Notes: generated by a model from the sequence alone, not told the origin. A stretch of 49,531 bases of DNA from Mariprofundus sp. (GCA_027013105.1 JALUYG010000246.1:1-49531), one strand, 5' to 3'; counted from the first letter of the stretch, positions 8,199 to 18,476 are shown. Program-made: numbers and translations.

Positions 8199-9326
8199 TT
8201 ACAAATCCAGCGTCAGGCTTGCCGGGAACTCCAGCGCCTCTTTCACCGCCACCAGAAAACGTACCGCGTCGGCGCCGTCAATCAGACGATGATCATAGGA
8301 GAGCGCCAGATACATCATCGGCCGAATCACTATCGTATCGTCGATCACAACCGGGCGTTTCTGAATATTGTGCATGCCGAGAATGCCGCTCTGCGGCGGA
8401 TTGAGAATCGGCGTCGATAGCATCGAACCGAACACGCCGCCATTGGTGATCGAGAATGTGCCGCCCTTCAGGTCGTCCGGCGTCAAACCGCCATGACGCG
8501 CCTGATCCGCCAGCGTGGCAATGCCCAGTTCTATACCGGCCAGATCCAGCAACTGCGCATTGCGCAGCACCGGCACCACCAGCCCCTTGTCGGAACTCAC
8601 CGCAATACCGACATCCACATAATTGTGATAAACAATATCATCGCCGTCGATATAGGCGTTCAGGACCGGATAACGGGAGGCAGCCTGACAGACCGCACGC
8701 ACGAAAAACGACATCAAGCCCAGCTTCACGCCGTGCTTCTCCTGAAATGCGCCGCCGAAACGCTTGCGCAGATCCATCACCGCCTGCAGATCCACCTCAT
8801 TGAAGGTGGTCAGCATCGCAGCTGTGTTCTGGGCGCTTTTCAACCGCTCGGCGATGCGGCGGCGTAGCCGACTCATTGGAACCCGTTCCTCTTTGCGTTC
8901 AGCCGTAACCTGCGGCGCCGGGCGGGCAGGAAGCTCGGCAACTGCTTCAGGTTCGCCAGCGGGTGCTTCTGAAGGAGCTTCTACGGCTCTATCCCTGTCC
9001 GGAGTCGCTTCAGCCTCCACGGCAGGTTCGTTGGACGCCGCTTCCTGCTGCGCAGCCGGCGCAGCCGTTTCAACCTCCGGTTGCACGCTGTCGTCAATCA
9101 AGCCGATCACTTCGCCCGGCTCAACCGTGGCATCGGCCTGCTTCAATATACTTTTCAGCACGCCGGCATCCAGCGCCGTGATCTCCATGGTAATTTTATC
9201 GCTCTCGATTTCCGCCAGCACATCATCAACGGCGACAAAATCCCCCTCGTTTTTCAGCCACGCCACCAGCGTCGCTTCGGTTTCCGATTCGCCCAGACTG
9301 GGCACCCTGATTTCAATTTCCGCCAT
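8199..9326 (-). CDS. sucB: Dihydrolipoyl succinyltransferase (E2 of 2-oxoglutarate dehydrogenase), lacks E3-binding domain
   Basis: E2 transfers succinyl groups to CoA in the 2-oxoglutarate dehydrogenase complex. The lipoyl domain covers residues 1-78, with the lipoylated Lys44 in ESDKITMEI. The catalytic domain runs from about 145 ([17 protein letters not shown]) to the end, with the catalytic HxxxDG in [12 protein letters not shown]. The Ala/Glu/Pro-rich linker between them contains no peripheral subunit-binding domain: the usual SPAxRKLA and GTGxxGRIxKEDV motifs are absent. This explains the length of 375 rather than about 400-420 residues. ATG 9326 has GGGAGC upstream and overlaps the sucA stop by 14 bases, suggesting translational coupling. 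No lpd gene follows. Confidence 0.93.
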   Translation of the reverse strand: MAEIEIRVPSLGESETEATLVAWLKNEGDFVAVDDVLAEIESDKITMEITALDAGVLKSILKQADATVEPGEVIGLIDDSVQPEVETAAPAAQQEAASNEPAVEAEATPDRDRAVEAPSEAPAGEPEAVAELPARPAPQVTAERKEERVPMSRLRRRIAERLKSAQNTAAMLTTFNEVDLQAVMDLRKRFGGAFQEKHGVKLGLMSFFVRAVCQAASRYPVLNAYIDGDDIVYHNYVDVGIAVSSDKGLVVPVLRNAQLLDLAGIELGIATLADQARHGGLTPDDLKGGTFSITNGGVFGSMLSTPILNPPQSGILGMHNIQKRPVVIDDTIVIRPMMYLALSYDHRLIDGADAVRFLVAVKEALEFPASLTLDL

Positions 9327-12162
9327 GTGACTGCTCCCTCTCCAGTGGCTTGTCCGATAATGCCGCATCGACCAGCGCCGCCTGTTCCTCTTTGTGGCGC
9401 TTGGCTGAGCCCACTGCCGGCGCGGCTGCGGATGGTCGCGTCACCGCAAAAATCTTCTGATGCGCCAGCAGCACCCGCCGAATCGGACTGTTCAGCGGAA
9501 TCCACGCGCCCTGATTCTTGGGCTCTTCCTGTACCCATGCAACCTCTTCTACTGCCGCATAGGCAGCCATATGCTCACGCACTTCCGCATACGGAAACGG
9601 ATATAGCCGTTCGATACGAAGGATGGCGATATCGGCGATCCCCCGGTTGCGGCGTTCCGCCAACAGATCGTAATAGACCTTGCCGCTGCACAGAATCAGC
9701 CGCCGCACCTGCGACGGATCGATTTCAGCATCACTTTCCGGCAACACCGGCTGAAACCGGCCGGCGGTAAAATCATCCAGACGCGAGAATGACAACTTGT
9801 TTCGGAGCATGCTTTTCGGCCCCATCATGATCAGCGGCTTGCGTACCCGGCTCATCTGTTGTCGGCGCAGCAGATGGAACAACTGCGCCGGCGTCGTCGG
9901 ATAGACCACCTGCATGTTCTTTTCCGCGCAGAGTTGCAGATAGCGCTCCAGCCGGGCCGATGAATGCTCCGCCCCCTGCCCTTCATAGCCGTGCGGCAGC
10001 CACAGCACCAGCCCGGACATGCGATTCCATTTGGTTTCGCCGGCGGCAATGAACTGATCGATCACCACCTGCGCCATATTGGCAAAATCGCCGTATTGCG
10101 CCTCCCAGATCACCAGCGCACGCGGCTCGGCCACCGAATAGCCATACTCGTAGCCGAGCACTGCCATCTCCGAGAGCATGCTGTCGATGACAATAAAGTG
10201 GGACAGATCGCCGTTTTCTACCTGCCTGAGCGGCATCATCGATTTGCCGGTTTTCTGATCGTAAACCACGGCATGGCGATGGAAAAAGGTGCCGCGTCCG
10301 GAATCTTCGCCGGAGAGACGCACCCAGCCGCCGGCGTTCACCAGCGTGGCATAGGCCATGGTTTCGGCGCAACCCCAGTCCACCGGCTGATTGCCGACCA
10401 TCATCTGCATGCGGCCTTCATAAATTTTCTCAATACGCGGATGCAGATCAAAGCCGGGCGGCAACAGGTGCACCCGGTGCGCCAACTCGCTTAAAATGAC
10501 TGCCGGCACGGCAGTGTCGGGCTCATCATCGCTATCGTGCAGATAGCCTTCCCAGCGTCCCTGCAGGCTGTTGACCTGGCTTGGCGAGCGCTCTCCGGAA
10601 CGACGCATCTGCTCCAGACAGTTGCGGTAGGTTTTGACCATGCTCTCGCTGTCAGACTGACTGAGCACGCCGTCTGCAATCAGACGATCGCGATAGACCG
10701 ACTCCACCGTCGGGTGCTCGGCGATGCGGCGGTACATCACCGGCTGCGTCACTTCCGGCGAGTCCGCTTCATTATGGCCATGGCGGCGATAGCAGATCAG
10801 ATCGATGACGATATCTTCATGAAAGGTGTTGCGATATTCCACCGCAATCTCGGTGGCCAGGCAGCAGGCTTCGGGATCATCGCCGTTGACATGCAAAATC
10901 GGCGCATGCACCACCTTGGCGATATCGGTGCAGTAGGTGGTGGAGCGCGCATCATGCGGATTGACCGTGAAACCGATCTGATTGTTGACGACAATATGAA
11001 CTGTGCCGCCAATGCGAAAACCGCGCAGCTTGGAAAGCTCCATCGATTCGGCCACCACGCCCTGTCCGGCAAAGGCGGCGTCGCCATGCACCAGCACATT
11101 CATCACTTCCACACGAGCCTTATCCTGACGCCGGCACTGGCGCGCCCGCACGCTGCCCATCGCCACCGGCGTAATAATCTCCAGATGCGAAGGGTTAAAG
11201 CCCAGCGACAGATGCACCACGCCGCCCGGCGTACGCACATCGGTTGAAAATCCCAGATGATATTTGACATCGCCCTGACCATGGGCCGCCTCTTCGAGTT
11301 GCGCCCCCTCAAATTCGGAGAAAATTTCCGACAGCGATTTACCCATAATATTGGCCAGCACATTCAACCGTCCACGATGCGCCATGCCGAGAATAATCTC
11401 CCGCGTGCCGTGCCCGCCGGCCCGCTGAATAAGCATATCCAGCATCGGAATCAGACTTTCGCCGCCCTCCAGCGAAAACCGCTTCTGGCCGACATAGCGG
11501 GTATGCAAAAAACGCTCGAACTCTTCGGCATGCAGGATGCGGCCGAAAATATGTTTGCGCATTTTGGTATCATAGGATGGCGTCGAACGCACCTGCTCCA
11601 GTCTGTTCTGAATCCAGTGTTTGCGGGCCGAATCGGTGATATGCATAAATTCCGGGCCGATATGGCCGCAGTAGGTTGCCTGCAACAGATCGAGAATATC
11701 GCGCAGACGCATCTGCTTGCCGCCGACCAGGTCGCCGCAGGGAAACAGGTGATCCAGATCGTTGCGGGAGAGGCCGTAGTAGCCCAGTTCCAGTTCCGGA
11801 CTCGGCGGCCTCGGGTCCAGATGCAACGGATCCAGATCGGCATGCAGATGACCGTGAATACGGTAGCCGTGAATCAGATAGAAAGCGCGCGACGGGTATT
11901 CGATATCGTAGTGCGACGCCGTTTCAGCCGAGCGGCCTGCAACCGGCGCCATGCGCGCCAGCATTTCGGCATGCGTCGAAGACGGCTCTGATCCTTCCGT
12001 ATCAGCCAGCCCATCAAAATAGTCGGCCCAGGCAGCCGGCAGCGAATCCGGATTTTGCCGATAGCGGGCGTACATCTGCTCCAGATACGCCCCGCCGGCG
12101 CTGAAAAGTTCGTCAATATCTGACATTTGATCGCCCGATTGCCACCGTTTCGACTGACTCAC
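9313..12162 (-). CDS. sucA: 2-oxoglutarate dehydrogenase E1 component
   Basis: This is a 949-residue thiamine-diphosphate enzyme of the TCA cycle that decarboxylates 2-oxoglutarate. The N-terminal E1o signature is [20 protein letters not shown]. Further landmarks are [37 protein letters not shown] (cofactor region), [21 protein letters not shown] and, in the C-terminal half, [21 protein letters not shown]. The length is normal. GTG 12162 is preferred because GGGGTGG lies upstream at good spacing; ATG 12126 is an alternative 12 residues shorter. It is followed by the overlapping sucB. No succinate dehydrogenase or lpd genes are nearby. Confidence 0.96.
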   Translation of the reverse strand: MSQSKRWQSGDQMSDIDELFSAGGAYLEQMYARYRQNPDSLPAAWADYFDGLADTEGSEPSSTHAEMLARMAPVAGRSAETASHYDIEYPSRAFYLIHGYRIHGHLHADLDPLHLDPRPPSPELELGYYGLSRNDLDHLFPCGDLVGGKQMRLRDILDLLQATYCGHIGPEFMHITDSARKHWIQNRLEQVRSTPSYDTKMRKHIFGRILHAEEFERFLHTRYVGQKRFSLEGGESLIPMLDMLIQRAGGHGTREIILGMAHRGRLNVLANIMGKSLSEIFSEFEGAQLEEAAHGQGDVKYHLGFSTDVRTPGGVVHLSLGFNPSHLEIITPVAMGSVRARQCRRQDKARVEVMNVLVHGDAAFAGQGVVAESMELSKLRGFRIGGTVHIVVNNQIGFTVNPHDARSTTYCTDIAKVVHAPILHVNGDDPEACCLATEIAVEYRNTFHEDIVIDLICYRRHGHNEADSPEVTQPVMYRRIAEHPTVESVYRDRLIADGVLSQSDSESMVKTYRNCLEQMRRSGERSPSQVNSLQGRWEGYLHDSDDEPDTAVPAVILSELAHRVHLLPPGFDLHPRIEKIYEGRMQMMVGNQPVDWGCAETMAYATLVNAGGWVRLSGEDSGRGTFFHRHAVVYDQKTGKSMMPLRQVENGDLSHFIVIDSMLSEMAVLGYEYGYSVAEPRALVIWEAQYGDFANMAQVVIDQFIAAGETKWNRMSGLVLWLPHGYEGQGAEHSSARLERYLQLCAEKNMQVVYPTTPAQLFHLLRRQQMSRVRKPLIMMGPKSMLRNKLSFSRLDDFTAGRFQPVLPESDAEIDPSQVRRLILCSGKVYYDLLAERRNRGIADIAILRIERLYPFPYAEVREHMAAYAAVEEVAWVQEEPKNQGAWIPLNSPIRRVLLAHQKIFAVTRPSAAAPAVGSAKRHKEEQAALVDAALSDKPLEREQSHGGN

Positions 12163-12225
12163 GCTGTTTCCACCCCCTGTGCATGATGGATGCTCTGAAG
12201 AAGCATGTGCATGGCCTTCATAAGA

Positions 12226-12372
12226 TCAATCATTAAAGGGATCGTCTTCATCATCCATTATATAGTGATATGGTGCAGTGATCACATCCATCGTTGTCAC
12301 CATCGCTGAACGAAGAGCGGCGCAGGATGACAACATAAACAGTGATAAAATCAGAACGATTGGCAAACGCAT
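12226..12372 (-). CDS. Small lipoprotein, unknown function
   Basis: This is a 48-residue product. MRLPIVLILSLFMLSSCAAL is a lipoprotein signal with lipobox LSSC, which leaves a mature peptide of about 30 residues ending in the acidic DDEDDPFND. I chose ATG 12372 with AGGGG upstream; the open frame extends further 5' into a palindromic repeat (12386-12477) and those codons are not credible. Function is unknown. Small entericidin-like lipoproteins are a general analogy, not an assignment. Confidence 0.55.
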   Translation of the reverse strand: MRLPIVLILSLFMLSSCAALRSAMVTTMDVITAPYHYIMDDEDDPFND

Positions 12373-12385
12373 AACTAAAACCCCT

Positions 12386-12477
12386 GTTAACATGAAACAA
12401 ACAACGCGCCTGCATGATTTTTCCACCCTGTGATAATGTTTCATATCACGGGATGGAAAAAAATCCATGCGCGTTAA
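12386..12477. repeat. Long palindromic repeat, copy A
   Basis: The left arm contains TTTTTTCCACCCTGTGATA and the right arm TATCACGGGATGGAAAAAAA, extending outward to ACGCGCCTGCATGA and TCCATGCGCGTTAA. The transcript would fold into a stem of about 30 bp with a short loop. The left end carries an extra AACATGAAACAAAC segment shared with copies at 16730 and 28618. It lies directly upstream of the small lipoprotein gene. Confidence 0.85.
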
Positions 12478-12542
12478 GTAGTGTCCCGCCTTACTATAAC
12501 CCGCCAGACTGCGAAAGCACGTAAAATGCGCAGCTGGCGATT

Positions 12543-12971
12543 TTAAACCAGCTTCACCAGCCCCTTGAGCACCATATCGGTATGGCTGATAATGCCGATC
12601 ACCTTGCCATTTTCCACCACCGGCGCACGCGACAACCCGAGTCGGGCGAACAGTGAACTGGCGTAGCGGATATCCATATATGGATGCACCGTCACCGCCG
12701 GCTTGGTCATCACCTCGTAAATACTGACCCGATCAGGGGATCGATTGGCCGCCAGCACATGGCGGGCAATATCGGCGATCACCACGATGCCATATTCATC
12801 TTGTTCATGCCGCTTATCGACAATCAGGCATTTGGTCTCGACATGCTGCATCACGGCCAGCGCCTGGCGCACTGAAGCCACGCCATCCACCATATCATAC
12901 TCTGTTTTCATCACATCCCGGACCGTGATGACATTCGCTCCATCAGGGCTGGAATTAAAATCGCCATTCAT
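12543..12971 (-). CDS. CBS domain-pair protein
   Basis: This 142-residue protein has two CBS motifs: VRDVMKTEYDMVDGVASVRQAL to about residue 75 and YEVMTKPAVTVHPYMDI to about 135, ending in GKVIGIISHTDMVLKGL. CBS pairs bind adenine nucleotides and regulate attached or partner proteins. The start overlaps the end of the P-II-like gene by 4 bases, and two DUF1538 membrane protein genes precede it, so it is most likely a regulatory subunit of that transporter-like complex. The family is clear; the complex is inferred from the operon. Confidence 0.85.
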   Translation of the reverse strand: MNGDFNSSPDGANVITVRDVMKTEYDMVDGVASVRQALAVMQHVETKCLIVDKRHEQDEYGIVVIADIARHVLAANRSPDRVSIYEVMTKPAVTVHPYMDIRYASSLFARLGLSRAPVVENGKVIGIISHTDMVLKGLVKLV

Positions 12972-13321
12972 AGCTTCTCCTCCACTTCATCCATCAGGCA
13001 CATAATCTGCCCGCCCAGGCCAACCGCATCTTCAACATCGATCTGAAACGCCACGCCTGAGCCGGGATGCTCCTCAAAACCGGCTTCCGCCGCGATGCGT
13101 TCGAGGATATTTCGGCTCAAATGCTCCTCGACCAGAAACAGCACCATGTCGCGCTGCGCCTCCAGCGCCAGCCCGAAGAATGTTTTCTTTGGGTTTAACC
13201 CTTCGCCGCGGGCGTCGCCCACCACAGTGGCGCCGGTCGCCCCGGCCTCACGCGCGGCGGCCATAATCTGATCCGTTTTGGTATCCGCCACCAGTGCAAT
13301 CAATAGTTTAAAGCGCATCAT
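12968..13321 (-). CDS. P-II-like regulatory protein
   Basis: This is a 117-residue protein. FKLLIALVADTKTDQIMAAAREAGATGATVVGDARGEG resembles the P-II fold (GlnB-like: nucleotide sensing at the trimer interface), and the second half contains RDMVLFLVEEHLSRNILERI. It lacks the classical T-loop Tyr51 region and instead has LNPKKTFFGLALEAQ. P-II-like proteins of this kind occur next to DUF1538 genes. It overlaps both neighbours by 4 bases, which indicates tight translational coupling. It probably senses a nucleotide or small ligand and gates the DUF1538 membrane proteins; this role is inferred. Confidence 0.75.
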   Translation of the reverse strand: MMRFKLLIALVADTKTDQIMAAAREAGATGATVVGDARGEGLNPKKTFFGLALEAQRDMVLFLVEEHLSRNILERIAAEAGFEEHPGSGVAFQIDVEDAVGLGGQIMCLMDEVEEKL

Positions 13322-14118
13322 CCACCCCCCTGCTTCTCTTGTTGTTTCCTTTCCCGCTGCAGCATCAGCCAGTGACTCGCCTGCGCATACGCCATCACGC
13401 TCATGATGGGGAATACGCTGGCGAATGCAATCAGACCGAAACCGTCGATCAACGGACTTCTTCCCGGAATAGCCTCTGCCAGACCAAGCCCGAGCGCCGC
13501 CAGCAGCGGCACTGTCACCGTCGACGTGGTCACCCCGCCCGAATCATAGGCCAGCGGAATAATCATCGGCGGCGCCCGCATGGTCTGCACAATCACAATC
13601 GAATAAGCCGCCATGATATAGAGCCACAACTGCGTGCCGGTGACAATACGGTAGCAACCGATCGAGACGCCGAGCGCCACGCCGAGCGACACCGCCAGCC
13701 GCAATCCCCAGGCTGAAACCGCGCCGCCGGAGACCTGCTCGGCCTTCATGCCGACCGCGATCAGAGCCGGTTCCGCCAGCGTCGTCGCAAGCCCGATGGC
13801 AAAGGCGAACCCATAGACCCAGCCGAAATGCTGCCACTGCACAGTGGTGACTTCGGCAGCTTCAGTCCCATATAAAAACAGCGGATCGGTCAGCTGCGCC
13901 GCCATCACTTCACCGAGCGGAAAAATGGCTTTCTCCAGCCCCATCAGAAACAGCGATAGCCCGAGCAACACATAGATAAAGCCGCGCACCACCCGCCAGG
14001 CGTTGGCGATCGGCTGACGCAGCACGAGAAACTGGAACCCGAGCAGAAAAAGCCCCAGCGGCAGCACATCGCCCAGCGTGGACTGCAAGGTGTCGAAAAA
14101 CGATTCAATCAGATGCAT
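13318..14118 (-). CDS. DUF1538 membrane protein (second copy in operon)
   Basis: This 266-residue integral membrane protein has about seven hydrophobic segments. DUF1538 hallmarks are [36 protein letters not shown] and [19 protein letters not shown]. The same motifs occur in the adjacent upstream gene, so the pair probably assembles as one pseudo-symmetric transporter or channel. The C-terminal tail is basic and Gln-rich. Substrate is unknown. It overlaps the downstream P-II-like gene by 4 bases and is 3 bases from the upstream DUF1538 gene. Confidence 0.85.
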   Translation of the reverse strand: MHLIESFFDTLQSTLGDVLPLGLFLLGFQFLVLRQPIANAWRVVRGFIYVLLGLSLFLMGLEKAIFPLGEVMAAQLTDPLFLYGTEAAEVTTVQWQHFGWVYGFAFAIGLATTLAEPALIAVGMKAEQVSGGAVSAWGLRLAVSLGVALGVSIGCYRIVTGTQLWLYIMAAYSIVIVQTMRAPPMIIPLAYDSGGVTTSTVTVPLLAALGLGLAEAIPGRSPLIDGFGLIAFASVFPIMSVMAYAQASHWLMLQRERKQQEKQGGG

Positions 14119-14121
14119 GGT

Positions 14122-14880
14122 TCATAAAATCAGCATGCCGTATGCCATCACAAATATCATCGGCAGCAGCGAAGCAAATGCAATCAGACCAAACCCGTCC
14201 AGCAGCGGGTTGCGGCCGCGGATCGAGGTAGCCAGACCGATACCCAGGGCGGTCACCAGCGGCACGGTAATCGTCGAGGTGGTGACGCCGCCGGAGTCAT
14301 ATGCAATGCCGATAATCTCTTTGGGCGCAAACATGGTCAACGCCACCACCACCGCATAACCGGCCATAATGCAGAAATGCACCGGCCAGCCGGAGAGAAT
14401 TCGCAAGACGCCCAGCACAATCGCCGTCCCGACCGAAATGGCGACAGTCAGCCGCAGTCCATTGGCATAACCATCCATGGCCGCCTGCGTATCGCCAATC
14501 ATGCCGCTGTCGGCGGCGATCCGGGCGGCCTTGCCGGCCACGGCAATCAGCGCCGGCTCAGCCACCGTGGTGCCGAAACCGAGCAGAAAAGCAAACGCCA
14601 GCAACCAGTAGATATTGCCTTTTTTGGCAAAGGCGCGCGCCATCGATTCACCGAGCGGAAACATGCCGATATCCAGCCCGCGCACAAACAGCGCCAGACC
14701 GGTCAACACCAGCGCCAGACCGACCAGCATCTCCTCCAGATTGGGAATTGACTGTCTGAGCACCAGCACCTGAAAGAACAGAATAACCAGCACAATCGGC
14801 GTCAAATCGCGCGCAGCTTCGAATAGCGGACGCATCGCATCCGCCAACGCCTTCAGCACCACCAGTCTCACGCCTTTCAA
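14122..14880 (-). CDS. DUF1538 membrane protein (first copy in operon)
   Basis: This is a membrane protein of about 252 residues with the DUF1538 motifs [40 protein letters not shown] and [19 protein letters not shown]. It is the first gene of the four-gene DUF1538-DUF1538-P-II-like-CBS unit. I place the start at TTG 14880 because AGGGAGGG lies a few bases upstream; GTG 14871 and ATG 14835 are alternatives, and the longer frame up to 14961 has an unlikely Arg-rich N-terminus. Function is unknown; ligand-gated transport is suggested by the regulatory partners. Confidence 0.82.
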   Translation of the reverse strand: MKGVRLVVLKALADAMRPLFEAARDLTPIVLVILFFQVLVLRQSIPNLEEMLVGLALVLTGLALFVRGLDIGMFPLGESMARAFAKKGNIYWLLAFAFLLGFGTTVAEPALIAVAGKAARIAADSGMIGDTQAAMDGYANGLRLTVAISVGTAIVLGVLRILSGWPVHFCIMAGYAVVVALTMFAPKEIIGIAYDSGGVTTSTITVPLVTALGIGLATSIRGRNPLLDGFGLIAFASLLPMIFVMAYGMLIL

Positions 14881-15115
14881 TCGCCCTCCCTGCCTGAAAC
14901 GCCAAGCCGTTTCAGAATGTAGCTGAATCCTTCGCATTCGGCAATCGCAATAACGCGTCACGTCCGGCCATAGATACGCTGGCGACTTCCTGCACAGCCA
15001 TCAATTTTGGGTGTTGGCCAATCTGTGGTTTTCGCCCCCTGCATGGAAGAGTACTGTTCGAGCGACTGTTTGCCGTACAAATAATAAAGGGAGAGTGGTC
15101 GATCCTGCCTGTTCG

Positions 15116-16552
15116 ATGAATATTAAAACAATTACCTGGATCATGGGCAATTTGTGCGCCCTGTTCGGCATCGCCATGCTGACAACGGGGCTGGTGTCAC
15201 TATTCTACCACACCGCCCACTCGCCGCACTTTCTGCTCAGCGGCGCTGCAGTGATCGCGCTCGGCCTGTTTCTTAAAGTCTTGTCCGGCCCCTATCCCAC
15301 CACCATCAACCGGCGCGAAGGCTGCCTGATCGTCGCCCTGTCGTGGTTCTTCCTGTCGGTAATCGGCGCTATTCCGTTCATGGTGACCGGCGTATGCCAC
15401 TCATTTATCAACGCTTTTTTTGAAACAGCATCCGGACTCACCACCACAGGGGCGACAATTCTGAATCATCTGGATCAGCAGCCGCCTTCCATTCTGTTCT
15501 GGCGTTCCATGCTGCAGTGGTTTGGCGGCATGGGTATTATTGTGCTGGCCATCGCCATTATGCCGTTTCTCGGAATTGGCGGCATGCAGATGTTCAAGGC
15601 GGAAGTGCCGGGACCGGTAAAAGACAAACTGACCGCCCGCATCAGCCAGACCGGCAAGGCGCTGTGGCTGATCTATTGCACGCTGACCATAGCATGCGCT
15701 GCAGCCTATTGGGCCGACGGCATGAACCTCTTCGATGCGGTCAATCACGCTATGTGCACCCTCTCCACCGGCGGCTTTTCGACCCATGACGCCAGTTTCG
15801 GCTTTTACGACAAGCCATCGCTGAACTGGATCGCCACGCTGTTTATGTTTCTGGGCGGCGTGAATTTTGCACTGCACTACGCCGCCCTGCGCGGCGGCCT
15901 GTATCGCAGCTATATCTGCGATGGTGAATTTCTCACCTATCTCTGTTGGCTGCTGGCGCTGATCGCAGCGCTCTGGCTGGTCGGCGTGACATCGCATGTG
16001 CGGTGGGATCAGATGGCATTCACACTGCTGTCCATTGCCACCTCAACCGGCTTTATCAACGCCGATTACAGCTTCTGGCCGCCTGCTGCGCTACTGCTGC
16101 TGGCTGTCGCCATGTTTGTCGGAGCCTCGGCGGGCTCCACGGCCGGCGGTCTGAAAATTATTCGCATGATGCTGCTCAGCCGGCAGAGCCTTGTGGAACT
16201 CAAACGGTTCCTCCACCCCGCCGCCATCCTGCATGTCAAAGTGAACCACCGCACCGTTCCCGACAACATCATTCAGTCGCTATGGGCGTTCGCCGTCCTC
16301 TATATTTGCGTCATCTTCGCATTGTCCATCCTGGTTTCGCTGACCGGCGTGGATATCCTCACTTCGATTTCGGCCTCCCTCACCTGTATTTCCAATACAG
16401 GCCCGGGCTTCGGGCCCACCATCGGTCCGGCCTCGAACTATCTCACCCTGCCGGCCATGGCCAAGATATTGCTGGTCGTCGGCATGATCGCCGGCCGCCT
16501 CGAAATTTTCACATTGTTGCTGATTTTCTCACCTTTCTTCTGGCGCAGGTAA
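15116..16552 (+). CDS. trkH: Trk-type potassium uptake membrane subunit
   Basis: This 478-residue polytopic membrane protein has TrkH/KtrB pore signatures: TASGLTTTGATIL (first selectivity loop), FWRSMLQWFGGMGIIVLAIAI, HAMCTLSTGGFSTHDASF (second), GASAGSTAGGLKIIRM (third) and CISNTGPGFGPT (fourth). It imports K+ and normally needs the NAD-binding partner TrkA, which is not in this window. I chose ATG 15116; an in-frame GTG at 15095 is possible. It is transcribed divergently from the DUF1538 operon, with about 235 bp between them in which I see no further gene. Confidence 0.93.
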   Translation: MNIKTITWIMGNLCALFGIAMLTTGLVSLFYHTAHSPHFLLSGAAVIALGLFLKVLSGPYPTTINRREGCLIVALSWFFLSVIGAIPFMVTGVCHSFINAFFETASGLTTTGATILNHLDQQPPSILFWRSMLQWFGGMGIIVLAIAIMPFLGIGGMQMFKAEVPGPVKDKLTARISQTGKALWLIYCTLTIACAAAYWADGMNLFDAVNHAMCTLSTGGFSTHDASFGFYDKPSLNWIATLFMFLGGVNFALHYAALRGGLYRSYICDGEFLTYLCWLLALIAALWLVGVTSHVRWDQMAFTLLSIATSTGFINADYSFWPPAALLLLAVAMFVGASAGSTAGGLKIIRMMLLSRQSLVELKRFLHPAAILHVKVNHRTVPDNIIQSLWAFAVLYICVIFALSILVSLTGVDILTSISASLTCISNTGPGFGPTIGPASNYLTLPAMAKILLVVGMIAGRLEIFTLLLIFSPFFWRR

Positions 16553-16729
16553 TGCTGGACAAGTCGCCAGAAATCCATTCATCTCTTTTACATTTTACCG
16601 ACGCCTTTCAAAGCCATCAACCATGGAAAAACACTCCCGCACCCTGATCCGGTGATGCATGCAACACCCAACAGGGCTTGGATGATCCCCCGTGAAATAT
16701 TCATCCCGATGAGATCGACTCATTATCTG

Positions 16730-16868
16730 GTTAACATGGAACAAACCACCCGCCTGCACGGTTTTTTCCACCCCGTGAATTGTGAATGCACTATCGCACC
16801 GGATCAGGCAACACCCATTGCTTCACCGGTTTGCTTATCACAGGGAGGAAAAAGCCCATGCGCGTTAG
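16730..16868. repeat. Long palindromic repeat, copy B (degenerate)
   Basis: The left arm at 16730-16780 (GTTAACATGGAACAAACC, then GTTTTTTCCACCCCGTGA) and the right arm at 16835-16868 (TTATCACAGGGAGGAAAAAG, then CCCATGCGCGTTAG) match the arms of copies A and C. About 54 bases separate the arms instead of about 10. It fills much of the 16553-16912 intergenic gap and ends about 45 bases upstream of the OmpA-like lipoprotein gene. I see nothing else in that gap. Confidence 0.75.
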
Positions 16869-16912
16869 AAGGTATAAGGTCGAATGAGTGATGTAATCTC
16901 GGATTGGACGGT

Positions 16913-18475
16913 ATGATGGACTGGTGGCGAATTGCCGTGGTGTATTGCCTGCTGATATTAACTGCAGGATGCACCCACCCGTTATCAAGAGAAGATAAAA
17001 AAACATTTGCCAAAATGGCGCAGGTGGGCATCACCATGGCATTTATTGGCGCCGGAGGCGGAGGAGGCGCCGCCGCCAGCATGGATGAAGGCGGAGTTGG
17101 CACTGTGGCATTCGGTGTCGGTTCCCGTATAATATTGAAACATCAAGTCGTCATCTCTCTGGATAAACGTCAACATGAACTGCAGCAGTCCCGGTCAGCG
17201 GCTCGGGATTTCCTGATCATCGAACGCCCCTCCCCCACCCGACTCCACCTCTACACCACCGATAAGGCCGGATTCTCACCCGGATCAGATCAACTCACTC
17301 CAAAAAGCCGGATGGTGCTGGATGATATTGCCACTGCAATGAAGCGCTATACCGATGCAAATATTCTCATCAGCGATGCTTCAGCCGACCGTGCAACCAC
17401 CAGGTCGGTACCCCATCTTACCGCGCGCCGAGCCCATGCAGCCGCCCGTTACCTGCAACAGCAGGGCGTAGAAGCGTGGCGCATTGCAACAGGCCATGCG
17501 GATGACAAACCCGATACGACAAGTAATCATGCCGTCATCACCCGCCATCCGCTGGATCTCAGCATGAGCAGCCAGTTACTCGAACTGAAAAAAGACATGA
17601 ACCTGCTGGAGCAGAGCGTTCGCGCCTTCCCGTCCACCCGGCAGCATGATCTGATCGTCAGACGATCAGGCCAGGATCAGCTCAAGTTAACTCTGGCGCA
17701 TCAGGCCGCCTTTCCACACAGCTCCAGACAACTGACGGCACAGGCTGATGCTGTCATGGCTGATTTGGCCGCCATGCTAAAACGGCACCCCTATGCCAGC
17801 GTTGAAATTACCGGCCATGCCGATGATCACAACAGCGCTGAAACAAACAAAAAACTGTCACAGCAACGCGCTCAAACCATCGCCGACTACCTGCAACAGC
17901 GCGGCATGAGTCCACTGCGTATTCACAGCGGTGGAACAGGCAGAGCGGCCTATCACATAGCCGGCCGCCATCCACAGGCTGATGCCTACCGCAGAGTGGA
18001 AATCACCATATCCGACCGGCTGTTGAACCTTGCCAAATATACCGGCCTGCAGGAAGAGGAGGCGGTACGATTCAAATCGGCCGCACAGGAAAACCTGATC
18101 GTTTATCGCCCCGCGCTGAACAGACTGAATCTGATACTGGCGCATCAGGCCAGTTTCGCACCCGGTTCCGCGCAACTGCGACCACAGGCGCATGCCGCAC
18201 TCCAGGAGACCGTCGCCATGCTCAAACGCTATCGCAGTTCAGTTATCCATGTGATCGGGCATGCCAAAGAAAACAGCAGCGCTTCAGCAGATATGGCGTT
18301 ATCCGCCAGGCGCGCCGGCGTTGTGGCCGGTTTTCTGCAACAACAGGGCATCGCCGATGTGCGCCTGGATAGTAAAGGAACCGGGCGATCGCTCTATGCC
18401 GCCACAGCCAACGCCGCCGGTGCGGATCTCTTCCGCAGAGTGGAAATCATGATTGAAGCGCGCCACGCCATCTGA
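16913..18475 (+). CDS. Lipoprotein with three tandem OmpA-like domains
   Basis: This is a ~520-residue protein with lipoprotein signal ending LLILTAGC and a Gly/Ala-rich segment (AFIGAGGGGGAAAS) resembling a glycine zipper. Three OmpA C-terminal-like (peptidoglycan-binding) domains follow at about residues 105-210, 245-370 and 390-520. The middle one is best conserved (EITGHADDHNSAETNKKLSQ, then QRAQTIADYLQQRG). The third has VIGHAKENSSASADMALS, so the Asp of TGHxD is lost. The first is the most degenerate (LISDASADRATTRS). Such proteins tether the outer membrane to the cell wall. ATG 16913 or 16916 is the likely start. The stop lies one base from the stop of the convergent SulP gene. Confidence 0.8.
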   Translation: MMDWWRIAVVYCLLILTAGCTHPLSREDKKTFAKMAQVGITMAFIGAGGGGGAAASMDEGGVGTVAFGVGSRIILKHQVVISLDKRQHELQQSRSAARDFLIIERPSPTRLHLYTTDKAGFSPGSDQLTPKSRMVLDDIATAMKRYTDANILISDASADRATTRSVPHLTARRAHAAARYLQQQGVEAWRIATGHADDKPDTTSNHAVITRHPLDLSMSSQLLELKKDMNLLEQSVRAFPSTRQHDLIVRRSGQDQLKLTLAHQAAFPHSSRQLTAQADAVMADLAAMLKRHPYASVEITGHADDHNSAETNKKLSQQRAQTIADYLQQRGMSPLRIHSGGTGRAAYHIAGRHPQADAYRRVEITISDRLLNLAKYTGLQEEEAVRFKSAAQENLIVYRPALNRLNLILAHQASFAPGSAQLRPQAHAALQETVAMLKRYRSSVIHVIGHAKENSSASADMALSARRAGVVAGFLQQQGIADVRLDSKGTGRSLYAATANAAGADLFRRVEIMIEARHAI

Positions 18476-18476
18476 T

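Noticed and set aside
12502-12539. Hairpin CGCCAG...CTGGCG after the CBS gene as a terminator
   Set aside because: The T run lies on the wrong strand for the minus-strand operon and no plus-strand gene precedes it, so function is unsupported.
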